From contig JAQTXW010000011.1 in the NCBI GenBank assembly GCA_028688575.1, forward strand, positions 1 through 52,574: a DNA stretch of 52,574 bases, in the 5' to 3' direction. A program made the translations under genes and the position numbers. A model generated the notes under the pieces. The model was not told the origin of the DNA. It was given only the letters and a program-made list of their open reading frames with translations, and did no database searches. How positions within the stretch are numbered: position 1 is the stretch's first letter; each line of letters begins with the position of its first letter. This DNA is from Methylotenera sp. (lineage in GTDB: Bacteria > Pseudomonadota > Gammaproteobacteria > Burkholderiales > Methylophilaceae). Positions 8,091 to 17,030 of this stretch are shown piece after piece.

Positions 8091-8906
8091 TTAATGGCGG
8101 CAATCAAGGATCAGAACTTCACCATTTCCTTTGTAGGCTGCGTCACCTACATAGCGTTGTACACGCAGGTTTTTTAAGTCCGCAAACAACGCATGGTATT
8201 TTGCCAGCGATTTAAACAGTAAGTTTAGGAAGGGCAGGGTGTGCGTGCCGCAATCTTGAATGGTGCTGTGCAGTTGCGGTGTTTTCTTTAATAGCAATGT
8301 GCCGCGATGCATGTTGAACGCGGCATATCTGCCCAGGCCGCCCAGTACCACGATTGTCCCTGCAATCATGCGACTAGCGCAGTAGTCACCTGCGTTGCCT
8401 TCAATCATAATGAGGCCTCTGCGCATTTGGTCGCCTGCGCGGTCACCTGCATTGCCTTTAACAATCACCGTGCCGCCACGCATGCCCTTGCGTAGTCCGT
8501 CTGAGCCTGCACCTAAAAAGTCACCCGTATTGCCGCTGATATGCAAAAATCCGTTGGTCATGTTGCATGCGGCAAACGCTTCGGTATTGCCATGGCAGAG
8601 AATTTTACCGCTCTTGAGATTGAAGCCCAAGTATGCGCCGGCATCCCCCTCTACTGTAATCGTGCCAGTGCTCATATAGGCGCCGATGTAGTCGAGTTTG
8701 TTGCTTGAGTTTTTAAACACAATCTGTTGAGGGTCGCTACCGCTGATTTCAAATAGCTCACCCGCAGTGGTGGCTGTGTTACCTAAGCCCAGCGTAAGGT
8801 TTGCAATGTCTTTGATAGATATATTGGCGAGATTATCTGGTGTTAATACGCTGCAGTTGACTGCATAGCGCGGTGTTTGTTTTAGGCTGAAAGTCAGTGC
8901 GGTCAT
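8091..8906 (-). CDS. fhcC: Formyltransferase/hydrolase complex subunit C
   Basis: This 271-residue protein is homologous to formylmethanofuran dehydrogenase subunit C and to the C-terminal beta-helix domain of glutamate synthase. Residues 75-220 show the repeated turns of a right-handed beta-helix with Gly-rich corners (GNAGDRAGDQMRRG, GNAGDYCASRM). In the bacterial Fhc complex it holds FhcA and FhcD together and takes part in converting formyl-methylofuran, formed from formyl-H4MPT, to formate. It is the last gene of the fhc operon. Its ATG overlaps the fhcD stop by four bases, which suggests translational coupling. Confidence 0.93.
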   Translation of the reverse strand: MTALTFSLKQTPRYAVNCSVLTPDNLANISIKDIANLTLGLGNTATTAGELFEISGSDPQQIVFKNSSNKLDYIGAYMSTGTITVEGDAGAYLGFNLKSGKILCHGNTEAFAACNMTNGFLHISGNTGDFLGAGSDGLRKGMRGGTVIVKGNAGDRAGDQMRRGLIMIEGNAGDYCASRMIAGTIVVLGGLGRYAAFNMHRGTLLLKKTPQLHSTIQDCGTHTLPFLNLLFKSLAKYHALFADLKNLRVQRYVGDAAYKGNGEVLILDCRH

Positions 8907-9811
8907 GATTGGTTACCGTTTAAAATATCATGTAATTTGAAAAGATGCGGCCCTAGTTTGCCACCGTAGTTACCTGCCGAAATGCGTTTTACCCCGCTAG
9001 CTTCACCTAGCTGGCAAATGGCCTCAATACCAACTTTCATTGAGCGGGCGATATCTTCAAAGCTTAAACCATCTATCACGATTTCCATCACGCTCTCAAT
9101 TGCAGGGGATAGCGCTGTGTTGGTTGCACCTTTCAGCGTTGGGCAAAAAGCGTCGTTGGTGGAGGCGAACATGGTTTTATATTTGCTACCCACTTTAGAG
9201 CCTGAGCGTACTACCCCTCCTGGAAAAGGCATGATGACATTAGGGACTTGTTTCATGGCTTCAATGGCAGTTTCTGCGGCAGCAAGCGCCTGTGGCTGTG
9301 AAGTCGCCAGAATCAAAAAATTACCACCACCGATTGCGCGAACCATGCCCGTGGTTTCTTCTGTGAGAAATTCGCCATCCATGACGGGGATGCGCCAGTA
9401 GCGTTTGCCATCGATAAGTTTTGAGGTCTGAAAACCATCCCCAAAATAACGCAAATGTTTGCCCAGGCTGATTTTGTCTTCACTCTCAATACCTGCAAAT
9501 GCGGCAGCAGTGGGGCAGGTGAGTATACATTGTCCCATGCGTGTTTCAAGCTGCTGCATGAGCACTTTGCTACCCATGGCAAACATCAGAATGCTAACGC
9601 CAGGCCTGCCGTCAGGCGTTTCATCAGCGCTAAGGTCGCGCTCAATGCCTGCTTCAACGCCACAGCCGATTACTGAGGTGGCAAAGCCTGTCATGGCATT
9701 GGCGGCATGGTAAGCCCATTTGTGGTTTTGTGCCGTAATAATGACTCTTGTGCCGCGCATGTTGAATGCTTCTGCAAAGGTGTCGTCGATTTGTATGTTA
9801 TTTAGCAGCAT
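8903..9811 (-). CDS. fhcD: Formylmethanofuran-H4MPT formyltransferase subunit
   Basis: This 302-residue protein starts at ATG 9811 (MLLNNIQIDDTFAEAF). A longer open frame to 9997 adds 62 residues that lie inside the upstream gene and do not belong to the family. It is homologous to archaeal Ftr and moves the formyl group between tetrahydromethanopterin and methylofuran. Conserved segments include FNMRGTRVIITA, PTAAAFAGIES and GSKVGSKYKTMFASTNDAFC. Its length matches the usual 300 or so residues. It follows the PNPOx-like gene by 22 bases and overlaps fhcC by four. It acts in the cytoplasm within the FhcABCD complex. Confidence 0.94.
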   Translation of the reverse strand: MLLNNIQIDDTFAEAFNMRGTRVIITAQNHKWAYHAANAMTGFATSVIGCGVEAGIERDLSADETPDGRPGVSILMFAMGSKVLMQQLETRMGQCILTCPTAAAFAGIESEDKISLGKHLRYFGDGFQTSKLIDGKRYWRIPVMDGEFLTEETTGMVRAIGGGNFLILATSQPQALAAAETAIEAMKQVPNVIMPFPGGVVRSGSKVGSKYKTMFASTNDAFCPTLKGATNTALSPAIESVMEIVIDGLSFEDIARSMKVGIEAICQLGEASGVKRISAGNYGGKLGPHLFKLHDILNGNQS

Positions 9812-9833
9812 AAGTTTTAACTTGTGTGGTCGG

Positions 9834-10493
9834 TTAAGCGGTGGGGTCGCCAGATTTAATTTTGCCAACCCATTCTTCAATTTGAATAGTGCCTTGTTGT
9901 TGCACTTTTTTAAGGTCAGATGCACTAATGACATCCTGAACCAGATCCAGCCGCTTCCATTCGGCAAGCGGTGTTTCGCAGTCTGCACGCGGCACATAGC
10001 GTGAGTCTCGGACTTTTTCCAGTTTGGGAATGTAACGTGGACAATTCACCCAGTATTCAGACAGTTTGACTGTGACGACAAAGTCAGCTTCTTTGTAGTG
10101 TGCCAGCAGGGCAGGGTCTTTTGAAATGCTTGCCGTGCCTTGTACGCGTCTGCGGTCAGGTGCAGTAAATGAGATAAACAGCAAGCCCACATTGGCGTTC
10201 TGGCTGATGTTGCCCATAGAAAAGAACATGCCATTGCCGTCGTAACTCGGGAATATCAGGGTGCTGCTGTCTATCACCTTAACAAAGCCCGCTTCTCCGC
10301 CTTTGTATGAAACGGTCGGTCGACCCTGATGGTCAATCGTGGACAGGAAAAACATCTCAGCGCTTTCAATAAACGCCTTTACGTCGTCGTCAAATTCGGT
10401 GCGGCAGACCAGCGCCTCTACACGGTCCGCCATGTTACGTGTGCCAAATTCATCCTGTAGTTTTCGATGCGGTTCACCGTATAACCTGCTCAT
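9834..10493 (-). CDS. PNPOx-family flavin-binding protein inside the fhc operon
   Basis: This 219-residue protein belongs to the pyridoxamine 5'-phosphate oxidase-like split-barrel family (COG3576 type). Typical segments are MFFLSTIDHQGRPTVSYKGG (about 47-66), SYDGNGMFFSMGNISQN (about 84-100), RRRVQGTASI (about 115) and VNCPRYIPKL (about 148). These proteins bind FMN or a related flavin and are mostly of unknown substrate. It begins 6 bases after fhcA and ends 22 bases before fhcD, so it should be on the same transcript. A role with the C1 carrier pathway is suggested only by position. It is not a known subunit of the FhcABCD complex. Confidence 0.88.
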   Translation of the reverse strand: MSRLYGEPHRKLQDEFGTRNMADRVEALVCRTEFDDDVKAFIESAEMFFLSTIDHQGRPTVSYKGGEAGFVKVIDSSTLIFPSYDGNGMFFSMGNISQNANVGLLFISFTAPDRRRVQGTASISKDPALLAHYKEADFVVTVKLSEYWVNCPRYIPKLEKVRDSRYVPRADCETPLAEWKRLDLVQDVISASDLKKVQQQGTIQIEEWVGKIKSGDPTA

Positions 10494-10499
10494 GCTGTT

Positions 10500-12188
10500 T
10501 TACCCCTTGTGTACATTAGTAATAACATGATTTCTGCCATCATCACCTATTTCAGCATCACTGATTTTGAAGTTATCTAGCTGCATGGTCTGGTATCTGT
10601 TGAAGTAATCTTTCAAGTCTTTCTCAACGCCAATATCAAAGGCTGGTTTTGCAGTGTGTGTTGCACCCCATACCACTTTGACGACTTGGCCATTTTTGAC
10701 AACCAACTCCCCGTTTTTAAATACATAATCAGGTTTGCTGAACATTGCCTCACGGTCTGTTTGATCGGTGTAAACGGTGATATCTGCTTGTGCCCCCAGC
10801 CCCAGGTGTCCGCAATCATTCAGCCCAATCAGTTTGCCTGCACCTGCACGCGTCATGATGGCAATTTCATAGAGGCTGTATTCGCGTTCGATACTGGTGA
10901 GATTGCTCATGGCTTGTGCATCTAAATTAAGTCTGGCGAAGTGCTCATTTCTAAAAGTTTTATCCATGAGCAGCCGAATTAAATGCGGGTAGCTAGTGAA
11001 CGGGGCGCCGTTAGGATGATCTGTTGTCAGGAAAATACGCCATGGATCTTCAACAGACAGGAAAATCTCCAGGCCAATCGCCCACTGCAAGGCATTGACG
11101 TAATTTTGGTCGCGATATTTAAATGGCAACACTCCGCAGCCTGCATCACACTCAATGTCCATAATGACGGATTTTTTAGGATTCGCGTGCTTGGCGTTTA
11201 GGTGCTGCATCATGGAGTCACCTGAAGCGGTGACGGTTTGCCCAAATAAAATCTGCCCGACATCTGTGGTGATGTGCTTGTTTTTATTAAGCGCTTCGGC
11301 AATTTGTGCCGCGGCTGAGGAGAATTTTTTATCACCTTCAGTCCCATAGCTATGAAACTGGATGTGGGTAAGGTGCATAGGCAGGCCTTCACTCGCACTC
11401 ATGGTGTTGAGTGTGGTTTCAAAGTTACCTGCAGCACCTAAATTATTACAGTGCACATGCAGTGGTTTGGCAATACCAAGCTCATGCACAGCGCGGCTTA
11501 AACTTTTTAACACAGCACGTGGACTTACTTGATAATGGCTGTGATTTTCATCCAGGTCCAATCGGCGCTGATTAAATTTAAACGCACTGATTCCTCCTGG
11601 GTTCACTACCTTAATGCCAATGGCTTGCGTGGCGTGCAGTATCCATGCCACATAATCATTGATGGCTTTCTGGTCTCTATTGGCGGTAAGCATGCGCAAA
11701 AAATAGTCATCGCTCCCTAGCATTGCATAGCCGCCTTTGTCTATCATCGGCGTGTCACCCATTTCCAAATGGGCCTGGCGAGCGTTGACCGGCATGATTG
11801 CAGGCTCAAACGCCGCTGTGTAGCCCATCTCTATGTATCTGAAGCCTGTGTCAGTTGCGCTGGGCACGGCATGGTGACTGCAGTGCGGCGTACAGATGTG
11901 CGCTTCTGGCTCGGTGAGGTTTTTAATTGCCTGCGCCTGCTGATATTGCTGTTGATATTCAGGTAGCATCATGCGCGCAATGTTCATTTTGCCACCGCCA
12001 ATATGACTGTGCATGTCAATTGCGCCTGCCATTACCACCTTGCCAGTCAGGTCATATATCTGGCTGATTTTTGCGTCGTCAACAGGTTTGGGTATGATGC
12101 GCCCCTGATAGAGGTAAATGTCTTCTATTACGCCATTTTTTTGGTGTGCTGGGTCGTAAATTCTGCCGTTTTTCAGTAAGGTAATCAT
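10500..12188 (-). CDS. fhcA: Formyltransferase/hydrolase complex subunit A (formyl hydrolase)
   Basis: This 562-residue member of the amidohydrolase superfamily is homologous to formylmethanofuran dehydrogenase subunit A. The metal motif HSH is in AIDMHSHIGGGKMN (about 58-71), followed by HCSHHA (about 104). Later conserved stretches are LHVHCNNLG, HLTHIQFHSYG and LTTDHPNGAPF, which carry the expected His and Asp ligands. In Fhc it hydrolyses formyl-methylofuran to formate. Its start overlaps the fhcB stop by four bases. The length is normal for the family. Confidence 0.95.
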   Translation of the reverse strand: MITLLKNGRIYDPAHQKNGVIEDIYLYQGRIIPKPVDDAKISQIYDLTGKVVMAGAIDMHSHIGGGKMNIARMMLPEYQQQYQQAQAIKNLTEPEAHICTPHCSHHAVPSATDTGFRYIEMGYTAAFEPAIMPVNARQAHLEMGDTPMIDKGGYAMLGSDDYFLRMLTANRDQKAINDYVAWILHATQAIGIKVVNPGGISAFKFNQRRLDLDENHSHYQVSPRAVLKSLSRAVHELGIAKPLHVHCNNLGAAGNFETTLNTMSASEGLPMHLTHIQFHSYGTEGDKKFSSAAAQIAEALNKNKHITTDVGQILFGQTVTASGDSMMQHLNAKHANPKKSVIMDIECDAGCGVLPFKYRDQNYVNALQWAIGLEIFLSVEDPWRIFLTTDHPNGAPFTSYPHLIRLLMDKTFRNEHFARLNLDAQAMSNLTSIEREYSLYEIAIMTRAGAGKLIGLNDCGHLGLGAQADITVYTDQTDREAMFSKPDYVFKNGELVVKNGQVVKVVWGATHTAKPAFDIGVEKDLKDYFNRYQTMQLDNFKISDAEIGDDGRNHVITNVHKG

Positions 12189-13483
12189 GCTGTTTTAACT
12201 TTCGCTGCTTGCGTGTTTGACAGTGCTGTCTCCAGCTGCTTAATCACTTCACCCAAGCTGGGGAGTTGTGTCTCTTGTAGCGCTTTTAGTGGTAAGGTGA
12301 TTGAACTATCCATCCTGAACATCAATCCAGTGTGATCAACACCAGGAATGCCTACAGGAATAAATACATCTGGCGTACGTTCAAACTTTGTATCAGGGTG
12401 GCCGATGACAATGGTTGGGCAATGGGAAATCGGAGGCTCGTGAGGGTTGAATGTGCTTATCCACAATAATGCATCTGCAATATTGTGTTGTTTTTTTGTT
12501 GAGAAATGAAAGCTGTCGTAATCTGCCCGGCCGTTTTTAAAGCGACTTCTGGTAGGGTAGCCACTCAACCATGCGCTGGCATTATTCACCGAATAGTCAC
12601 CATCCCCCGAGTTAAGTGGCAGGCCAGCTGCTCGTGTGGTTTCGTTGAGTTGGTTAATCAGTTGCACGATACTTTGGATAGTAAGCTCCGCGTGTGAAAA
12701 CTTAAAACTACTGGCAGACCACACGATGACGGCATATTTTGCATTTTTTAATTTTTCAACGACTGACACTAATTCGCTTAATGCTACGCTGCCCGCGGTT
12801 TGGGCATGAATTTTTTTCTTGCATAACAGTGCGCTGAGCGTATTAACGATTTCAGGTAAATGGTTTGGATCTGCCGTAATTGTTGTAGGTGCTTTACCAT
12901 CAGGTGCTGTGCCAGCCTTTGTTTTTTCAGCAGGTGCTCCGATGTAAATCACTTCTGGCGTGGGCTTGTCAAACAAACTCTCGGTGTTCCAGACTAATTT
13001 CTCAAAAAATCGAGGGTGACTGCTAGTGATGTCAGTGCCAATCGCCAAAATGACATCGGCACGGTTTTTGACTTCAGCCAGCGTGGTGGTGAGCCAGCCG
13101 CCATTTTGCAAAGCGAGTGTGTTGCGAATACTGGATTCACTATGTAAATGGTCTAGTGTGGCGTTGGTTTTTTTAGCTAAACGTATTACCGCACGCATGC
13201 CTTGCACCTCAGTGCCAAGCCCTGCAAATAAAGCAGATTTACTTTGCTGCAGAATTTCGGTGGCTTTTTTTACTGCGCTGGCGAGATCCGAAGGTTTGCC
13301 ATCGATGCTAGGCGATACGTTGATATTGGCACTAAAAGATCGCTCAAAAAACTCTATGCCTTTGGGACAGGCATTTTTAACTGCCAAAGGCGAAGTTTGA
13401 TTTAATATTAAATCATCACAAAGCAGACCGCACGCTGGGCAGGTGGCTGATGTCTGATCATTGGTTTCTTGCTGAGTTTTCAT
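12185..13483 (-). CDS. fhcB: Formyltransferase/hydrolase complex subunit B
   Basis: This 432-residue protein is the bacterial form of formylmethanofuran dehydrogenase subunit B and the first gene of the operon. The N-terminus keeps CPACGLLCDDL (about 20-30), like the archaeal enzyme. The region where archaeal FwdB has a metal-binding Cys/Sec reads SESSIRNTLALQNGGW and has no cysteine. That fits the known loss of the redox site in the bacterial complex, where B is thought to be structural. The promoter must lie in the 141-base gap shared with the divergent ndk gene. Confidence 0.92.
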   Translation of the reverse strand: MKTQQETNDQTSATCPACGLLCDDLILNQTSPLAVKNACPKGIEFFERSFSANINVSPSIDGKPSDLASAVKKATEILQQSKSALFAGLGTEVQGMRAVIRLAKKTNATLDHLHSESSIRNTLALQNGGWLTTTLAEVKNRADVILAIGTDITSSHPRFFEKLVWNTESLFDKPTPEVIYIGAPAEKTKAGTAPDGKAPTTITADPNHLPEIVNTLSALLCKKKIHAQTAGSVALSELVSVVEKLKNAKYAVIVWSASSFKFSHAELTIQSIVQLINQLNETTRAAGLPLNSGDGDYSVNNASAWLSGYPTRSRFKNGRADYDSFHFSTKKQHNIADALLWISTFNPHEPPISHCPTIVIGHPDTKFERTPDVFIPVGIPGVDHTGLMFRMDSSITLPLKALQETQLPSLGEVIKQLETALSNTQAAKVKTA

Positions 13484-13624
13484 ATCAATGCCAACTTTAA
13501 GTCATGTATTTAATTATTCTAAAGCCATTTTATTAATACCATAACATAAAATGTTGGTTTATTTTAAGTGCTAAAAATGGTATTTTATCGGTCTTTCCAA
13601 TCATACAATTTATACGGAGTAATT

Positions 13625-14029
13625 ATGGCAGTTCAACGTACGCTTTCTATCATCAAACCTGATGCGGTTGCAAAAAATGTAATCGGTAAAATTTACACGC
13701 GTTTTGAAAACGCTGGCTTAAAAATTGTTGCTGCAAAAATGGCGCAATTAACACAAGCTGAGGCTGAAGGTTTTTACGCGGTGCACAAAGAGCGTCCATT
13801 CTTTGCTGATCTGGTTAAATTCATGATCTCTGGCCCAGTGATGATTCAAGCATTAGAAGGCGAAAATGCTGTGCAAGTAAACCGTGACCTGATGGGTGCG
13901 ACTAACCCTAAAGAAGCGGCACCTGGTACCATCCGTGCTGATTTTGCTGATAGCATTGACGCTAACGCGGTGCATGGTTCTGATTCTGCTGAGAATGCGG
14001 CGATCGAAATTAAATATTTCTTTGGTTAA
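13625..14029 (+). CDS. ndk: Nucleoside diphosphate kinase
   Basis: This 134-residue protein starts at ATG 13625 behind a CGGAG ribosome site; a further in-frame start at 13568 lacks one. It moves the gamma phosphate of ATP to nucleoside diphosphates through a phospho-histidine. Family landmarks are all present: [11 protein letters not shown] at the N-terminus, [29 protein letters not shown], and NAVHGSDS with the active His at about 117. It is slightly shorter than the usual 140-143 residues because the C-terminus ends at KYFFG. It lies upstream of rlmN, as in many gammaproteobacteria and betaproteobacteria. Confidence 0.97.
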   Translation: MAVQRTLSIIKPDAVAKNVIGKIYTRFENAGLKIVAAKMAQLTQAEAEGFYAVHKERPFFADLVKFMISGPVMIQALEGENAVQVNRDLMGATNPKEAAPGTIRADFADSIDANAVHGSDSAENAAIEIKYFFG

Positions 14030-14048
14030 TCACAAAAACTAATTTAGC

Positions 14049-14078
14049 CACAGATGAACGCAGATAAACACGGATAAA
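14049..14078 (+). repeat. Three tandem 10-base units
   Basis: CACAGATGAA, CGCAGATAAA and CACGGATAAA follow each other without spacing between ndk and rlmN (consensus CRCRGATRAA). Similar CACAGATRAACAC-type runs are scattered between genes in many bacterial genomes. Their function is not established. Confidence 0.6.
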
Positions 14079-14155
14079 ACCAACTTAAGTTTCTAGTTTT
14101 GTACGTGTTTTTTTGGGTTTTCTGGATATTTGTTTTTAATGCTAGGTAATCAATT

Positions 14156-15259
14156 TTGGTCAATCTACTTAATTTTAATCAGCCTCAGTTGGCGCAATGG
14201 TTCGCGGAACATGGCGAAAAGCCTTTTCGCGCCAAGCAGTTGATGCGCTGGATGCATCATTTCGGTGTGCATGACTTTGAACAGATGACCGATATTGCCA
14301 AAAGCCTGCGTGAAAAACTTAAGTTTGAGGCGGAGATTGTTCTGCCTACCGTGCAGCACGAACAAATATCCAATGACGGCACACGCAAGTGGTTGATTGG
14401 CGCAGATGCCGCCAATAGCATCGAAACCGTATTTATTCCAGAAGATGATCGCGGCACCTTATGTATTTCCAGCCAGGTTGGCTGTGCGCTTGAGTGTACA
14501 TTCTGCTCCACTGGACGCCAAGGCTTTAACCGAAACCTGAGTGTCTCTGAAATCATCGGGCAGTTGGCCATTGCTAATCAGTCGTTACGACTTGAGGCGG
14601 GTTATGATATGTTATCCGCCAATGACCGCATTATCAGTAATGTGGTGATGATGGGCATGGGTGAGCCGTTATCCAATTACGACAACGTAGTTACCGCAAT
14701 GCAAATCATGCTGGATGACAGCGCCTATGGTTTGAGTCGCCGACGAGTAACGCTTTCAACCAGTGGTTTGGTGCCAGCGATGGATAGGCTGAAAGAGGAT
14801 TGCCCTGTGGCGCTGGCAGTGTCGCTACATGCGCCTAATGATGCACTGCGTGATGTGATTGTGCCTATCAATAAGAAATATCCACTTAAGGATTTGATGG
14901 CGGCATGTAATCGCTATCTAGAAAAAGCGCCACGTGACTTTGTCACTTTTGAATATGTGATGCTGGACGGTGTGAATGATACGGTTGAGCATGCACACCA
15001 ATTGCTGGATTTGGTTAAGCATGTATCCTGCAAATTTAATTTAATTCCATTTAATCCGTTTCCCAACAGCGGATATGAAACCTCCAAACCCAGCCATGTG
15101 CGCGTATTCCGCGATATTTTGATGCAGGCAGGGCATGTGGTCACTGTGCGTAAAACACGCGGTGAAGATATAGACGCCGCATGCGGCCAATTAGCTGGTA
15201 AAGTGCTGGATAAGACTAAGCGTACTTCTAAACGAATTCCCATAGAGGCAGTTGAATGA
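14156..15259 (+). CDS. rlmN: 23S rRNA A2503 / tRNA A37 C2-methyltransferase
   Basis: This 367-residue radical SAM enzyme is of the RlmN/Cfr family. The cluster motif C110-A-L-E-C114-T-F-C117 is followed by [23 protein letters not shown] and SLHAPND are typical. The catalytic cysteine near the C-terminus is expected in DAACGQL. The start is a TTG at 14156 with AGGT about eight bases upstream; no ATG is available near the N-terminus. It heads a run of genes through hisS, with a 4-base overlap into pilW. It methylates A2503 in the peptidyl transferase centre and A37 of some tRNAs. Confidence 0.95.
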   Translation: MVNLLNFNQPQLAQWFAEHGEKPFRAKQLMRWMHHFGVHDFEQMTDIAKSLREKLKFEAEIVLPTVQHEQISNDGTRKWLIGADAANSIETVFIPEDDRGTLCISSQVGCALECTFCSTGRQGFNRNLSVSEIIGQLAIANQSLRLEAGYDMLSANDRIISNVVMMGMGEPLSNYDNVVTAMQIMLDDSAYGLSRRRVTLSTSGLVPAMDRLKEDCPVALAVSLHAPNDALRDVIVPINKKYPLKDLMAACNRYLEKAPRDFVTFEYVMLDGVNDTVEHAHQLLDLVKHVSCKFNLIPFNPFPNSGYETSKPSHVRVFRDILMQAGHVVTVRKTRGEDIDAACGQLAGKVLDKTKRTSKRIPIEAVE

Positions 15260-16056
15260 ATAAGATGGTTTTAGGTAGCGTTAAAAGTATAAAGTCCAAT
15301 ATCAGCAGACTGGGTTTGATCGTGCTGCTGCCTTTGATGAGTGCACTGATCATAGGCTGCGCCAGCTCGCAACAGCGAGAAAAAAATGTTCAAAACTTAA
15401 AAGCGCAGGCACGTGCGCATAGTGATTTGGCTGCGCTTTATTTGCAGGAACGAAAGCTGGAAATTGCCCTAGAGGAATTTACCATTGCTAAAAATATAGA
15501 CCCGACCTTTGGTTCAGCCTATAACGGTTTGGGATTGGTGCATGCAGCTTTGGGTCAGGATGATCTGGCTGAGCTGAATTTTAGACGCGCCATACAGATT
15601 GAGCCTAATAATTCAGAATCTCGCAATAATTTTGGCGGTTTTTTGTGTGCCAGAAACCGTATCGATGAATCAATTAAAGAATTTATGGCGGCGGTGAGTA
15701 ACCCGCTCTACGGCACGCCAGCACTGGCTTATACCAATGCTGGCATTTGCTCGTTGCGCAAGCAGGATAATGTCAATGCCGAAATTTATTTCATGAAGGC
15801 ATTGCAAATCGAACCTTTATTTCATGTTGCGGCTTATCAGCTTGCTTCAATTCAGTTTAAGCGAGATGACATCGTCGGCGCAAAAAACACTTTACAGAAT
15901 GCACTGTTGAGCCAACCCGGGCCCGACTTGCTATGGCTAGCCGTGCAGATTGCGCGTAAGCTGGGTAATCGTGATGATGAGGCGAGTTACGCCCTGCAGT
16001 TAAGACGGCAGTTTCCAAATTCAGAGCAGGCTAAATTGTTACAAAGTGGGAAGTAG
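15256..16056 (+). CDS. pilW: Type IV pilus biogenesis/stability lipoprotein PilW (PilF)
   Basis: This 266-residue lipoprotein has a lipobox LIIGCASS with the Cys near residue 35, after a rather long basic N-terminus. Residues 55-260 are tetratricopeptide repeats ([20 protein letters not shown] and similar). The family is an outer-membrane pilotin or stability factor for the PilQ secretin. It overlaps rlmN by four bases and precedes rodZ by two, in the order known from other proteobacteria. It implies that the organism has, or had, type IV pili. Confidence 0.9.
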   Translation: MNKMVLGSVKSIKSNISRLGLIVLLPLMSALIIGCASSQQREKNVQNLKAQARAHSDLAALYLQERKLEIALEEFTIAKNIDPTFGSAYNGLGLVHAALGQDDLAELNFRRAIQIEPNNSESRNNFGGFLCARNRIDESIKEFMAAVSNPLYGTPALAYTNAGICSLRKQDNVNAEIYFMKALQIEPLFHVAAYQLASIQFKRDDIVGAKNTLQNALLSQPGPDLLWLAVQIARKLGNRDDEASYALQLRRQFPNSEQAKLLQSGK

Positions 16057-16058
16057 AG

Positions 16059-17027
16059 ATGGCGGATAAAGATCAGGTAAATGTTATGCAGCCAGAATTT
16101 CCACAATCTGCAGAAGCGCAATTGGAGGCGGAGCAAGTTCAGCCTGCGTCTATCGGCGCCAGATTGCTCGCTGCCAGAACAGCCAAAAACCTGTCTTTAC
16201 AAGATGTTTCCGACAAGTTGCGCTATAGCGTAAAGCAGATTGAAGCGTTGGAGCATAATGCTTTTGAAAAACTACCTGATGCCATGATTACACGTGGCTT
16301 TATACGTGGATATGCCAAACTTCTGGAGTTGGATGCAGCACCATTGATAGAGATTTATCGCGCTGCAAGTCCCAGTCCTTTTGCTGATACCTTAAACTTT
16401 CATAGCTCCATGCAGCCTGTAGCATTGACTAAAGACCCGTTGCCATGGTTGAAATATGTGCTAGTCACTATTTTGCTTTTGCTATTTTTACTGGCCTGGT
16501 TTTTTTATGTGGATTATTTTTCCAAACAAAAAGCTATAGCAGTAGACGGTGCGCCAGTTCAGTCAGTTGTTGAGCAAACAGTTGCTACTGACGATGCAGT
16601 AACGACAGAAATTCAATTACCAGAAATTGCGCTACCAGCGGCAGAGCGCGAAGCTTTAGATTTGAGTGCAGGGTCAGGTGTGCAGTCTAATATGGGCGTG
16701 GAAGATAGCATTAATGCCGAAAAAATTATGCCAACTGATGCAGTTAATCAAGTAACGCCAGTAGACAATCGCAATACTGCAGATTTGGTAGCCAGGACAT
16801 TTTCCTTGTCATTCACACAGGAAACCTGGGTGAGCGTGACTGACAAAGCAGGGCGCAAACTCTTTGAAAAGACCTTTTATGCAGGCGATACCCAAGCTTT
16901 AGGTTTTCCACCGCCAATGACGATTGTGATAGGTAATGCAAAAGCCACTGAGTTAACGGTAGACGGCCAGCGCGTGGATTTAGGTTCACAGAGTAAAAAC
17001 AATGTGGCGCGTGTCGTCTTGGAGTAA
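16059..17027 (+). CDS. rodZ: RodZ-like cell-shape protein, HTH and DUF4115
   Basis: This 322-residue membrane protein has an N-terminal cytoplasmic HTH_25 domain (about 30-105, ARLLAARTAKNLSLQDVSDKL). A single membrane segment follows at about 130-150 (YVLVTILLLLFLLAWFFYV), then a low-complexity periplasmic linker and a DUF4115 beta domain (about 240-322, FSLSFTQETWVSVTDKAG). RodZ links MreB to the membrane and supports rod shape. The gene sits between pilW and ispG, as in E. coli and its relatives. Confidence 0.9.
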   Translation: MADKDQVNVMQPEFPQSAEAQLEAEQVQPASIGARLLAARTAKNLSLQDVSDKLRYSVKQIEALEHNAFEKLPDAMITRGFIRGYAKLLELDAAPLIEIYRAASPSPFADTLNFHSSMQPVALTKDPLPWLKYVLVTILLLLFLLAWFFYVDYFSKQKAIAVDGAPVQSVVEQTVATDDAVTTEIQLPEIALPAAEREALDLSAGSGVQSNMGVEDSINAEKIMPTDAVNQVTPVDNRNTADLVARTFSLSFTQETWVSVTDKAGRKLFEKTFYAGDTQALGFPPPMTIVIGNAKATELTVDGQRVDLGSQSKNNVARVVLE

Positions 17028-17030
17028 GCA

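Noticed and set aside
9812-9997. Longer N-terminus for fhcD
   Set aside because: The extra 62 residues lie inside the upstream PNPOx gene in another frame and do not match the Ftr family start.
14030-14155. CRISPR-like array between ndk and rlmN
   Set aside because: The three 10-base units are directly adjacent without spacers, so this is a short tandem repeat and not an array.
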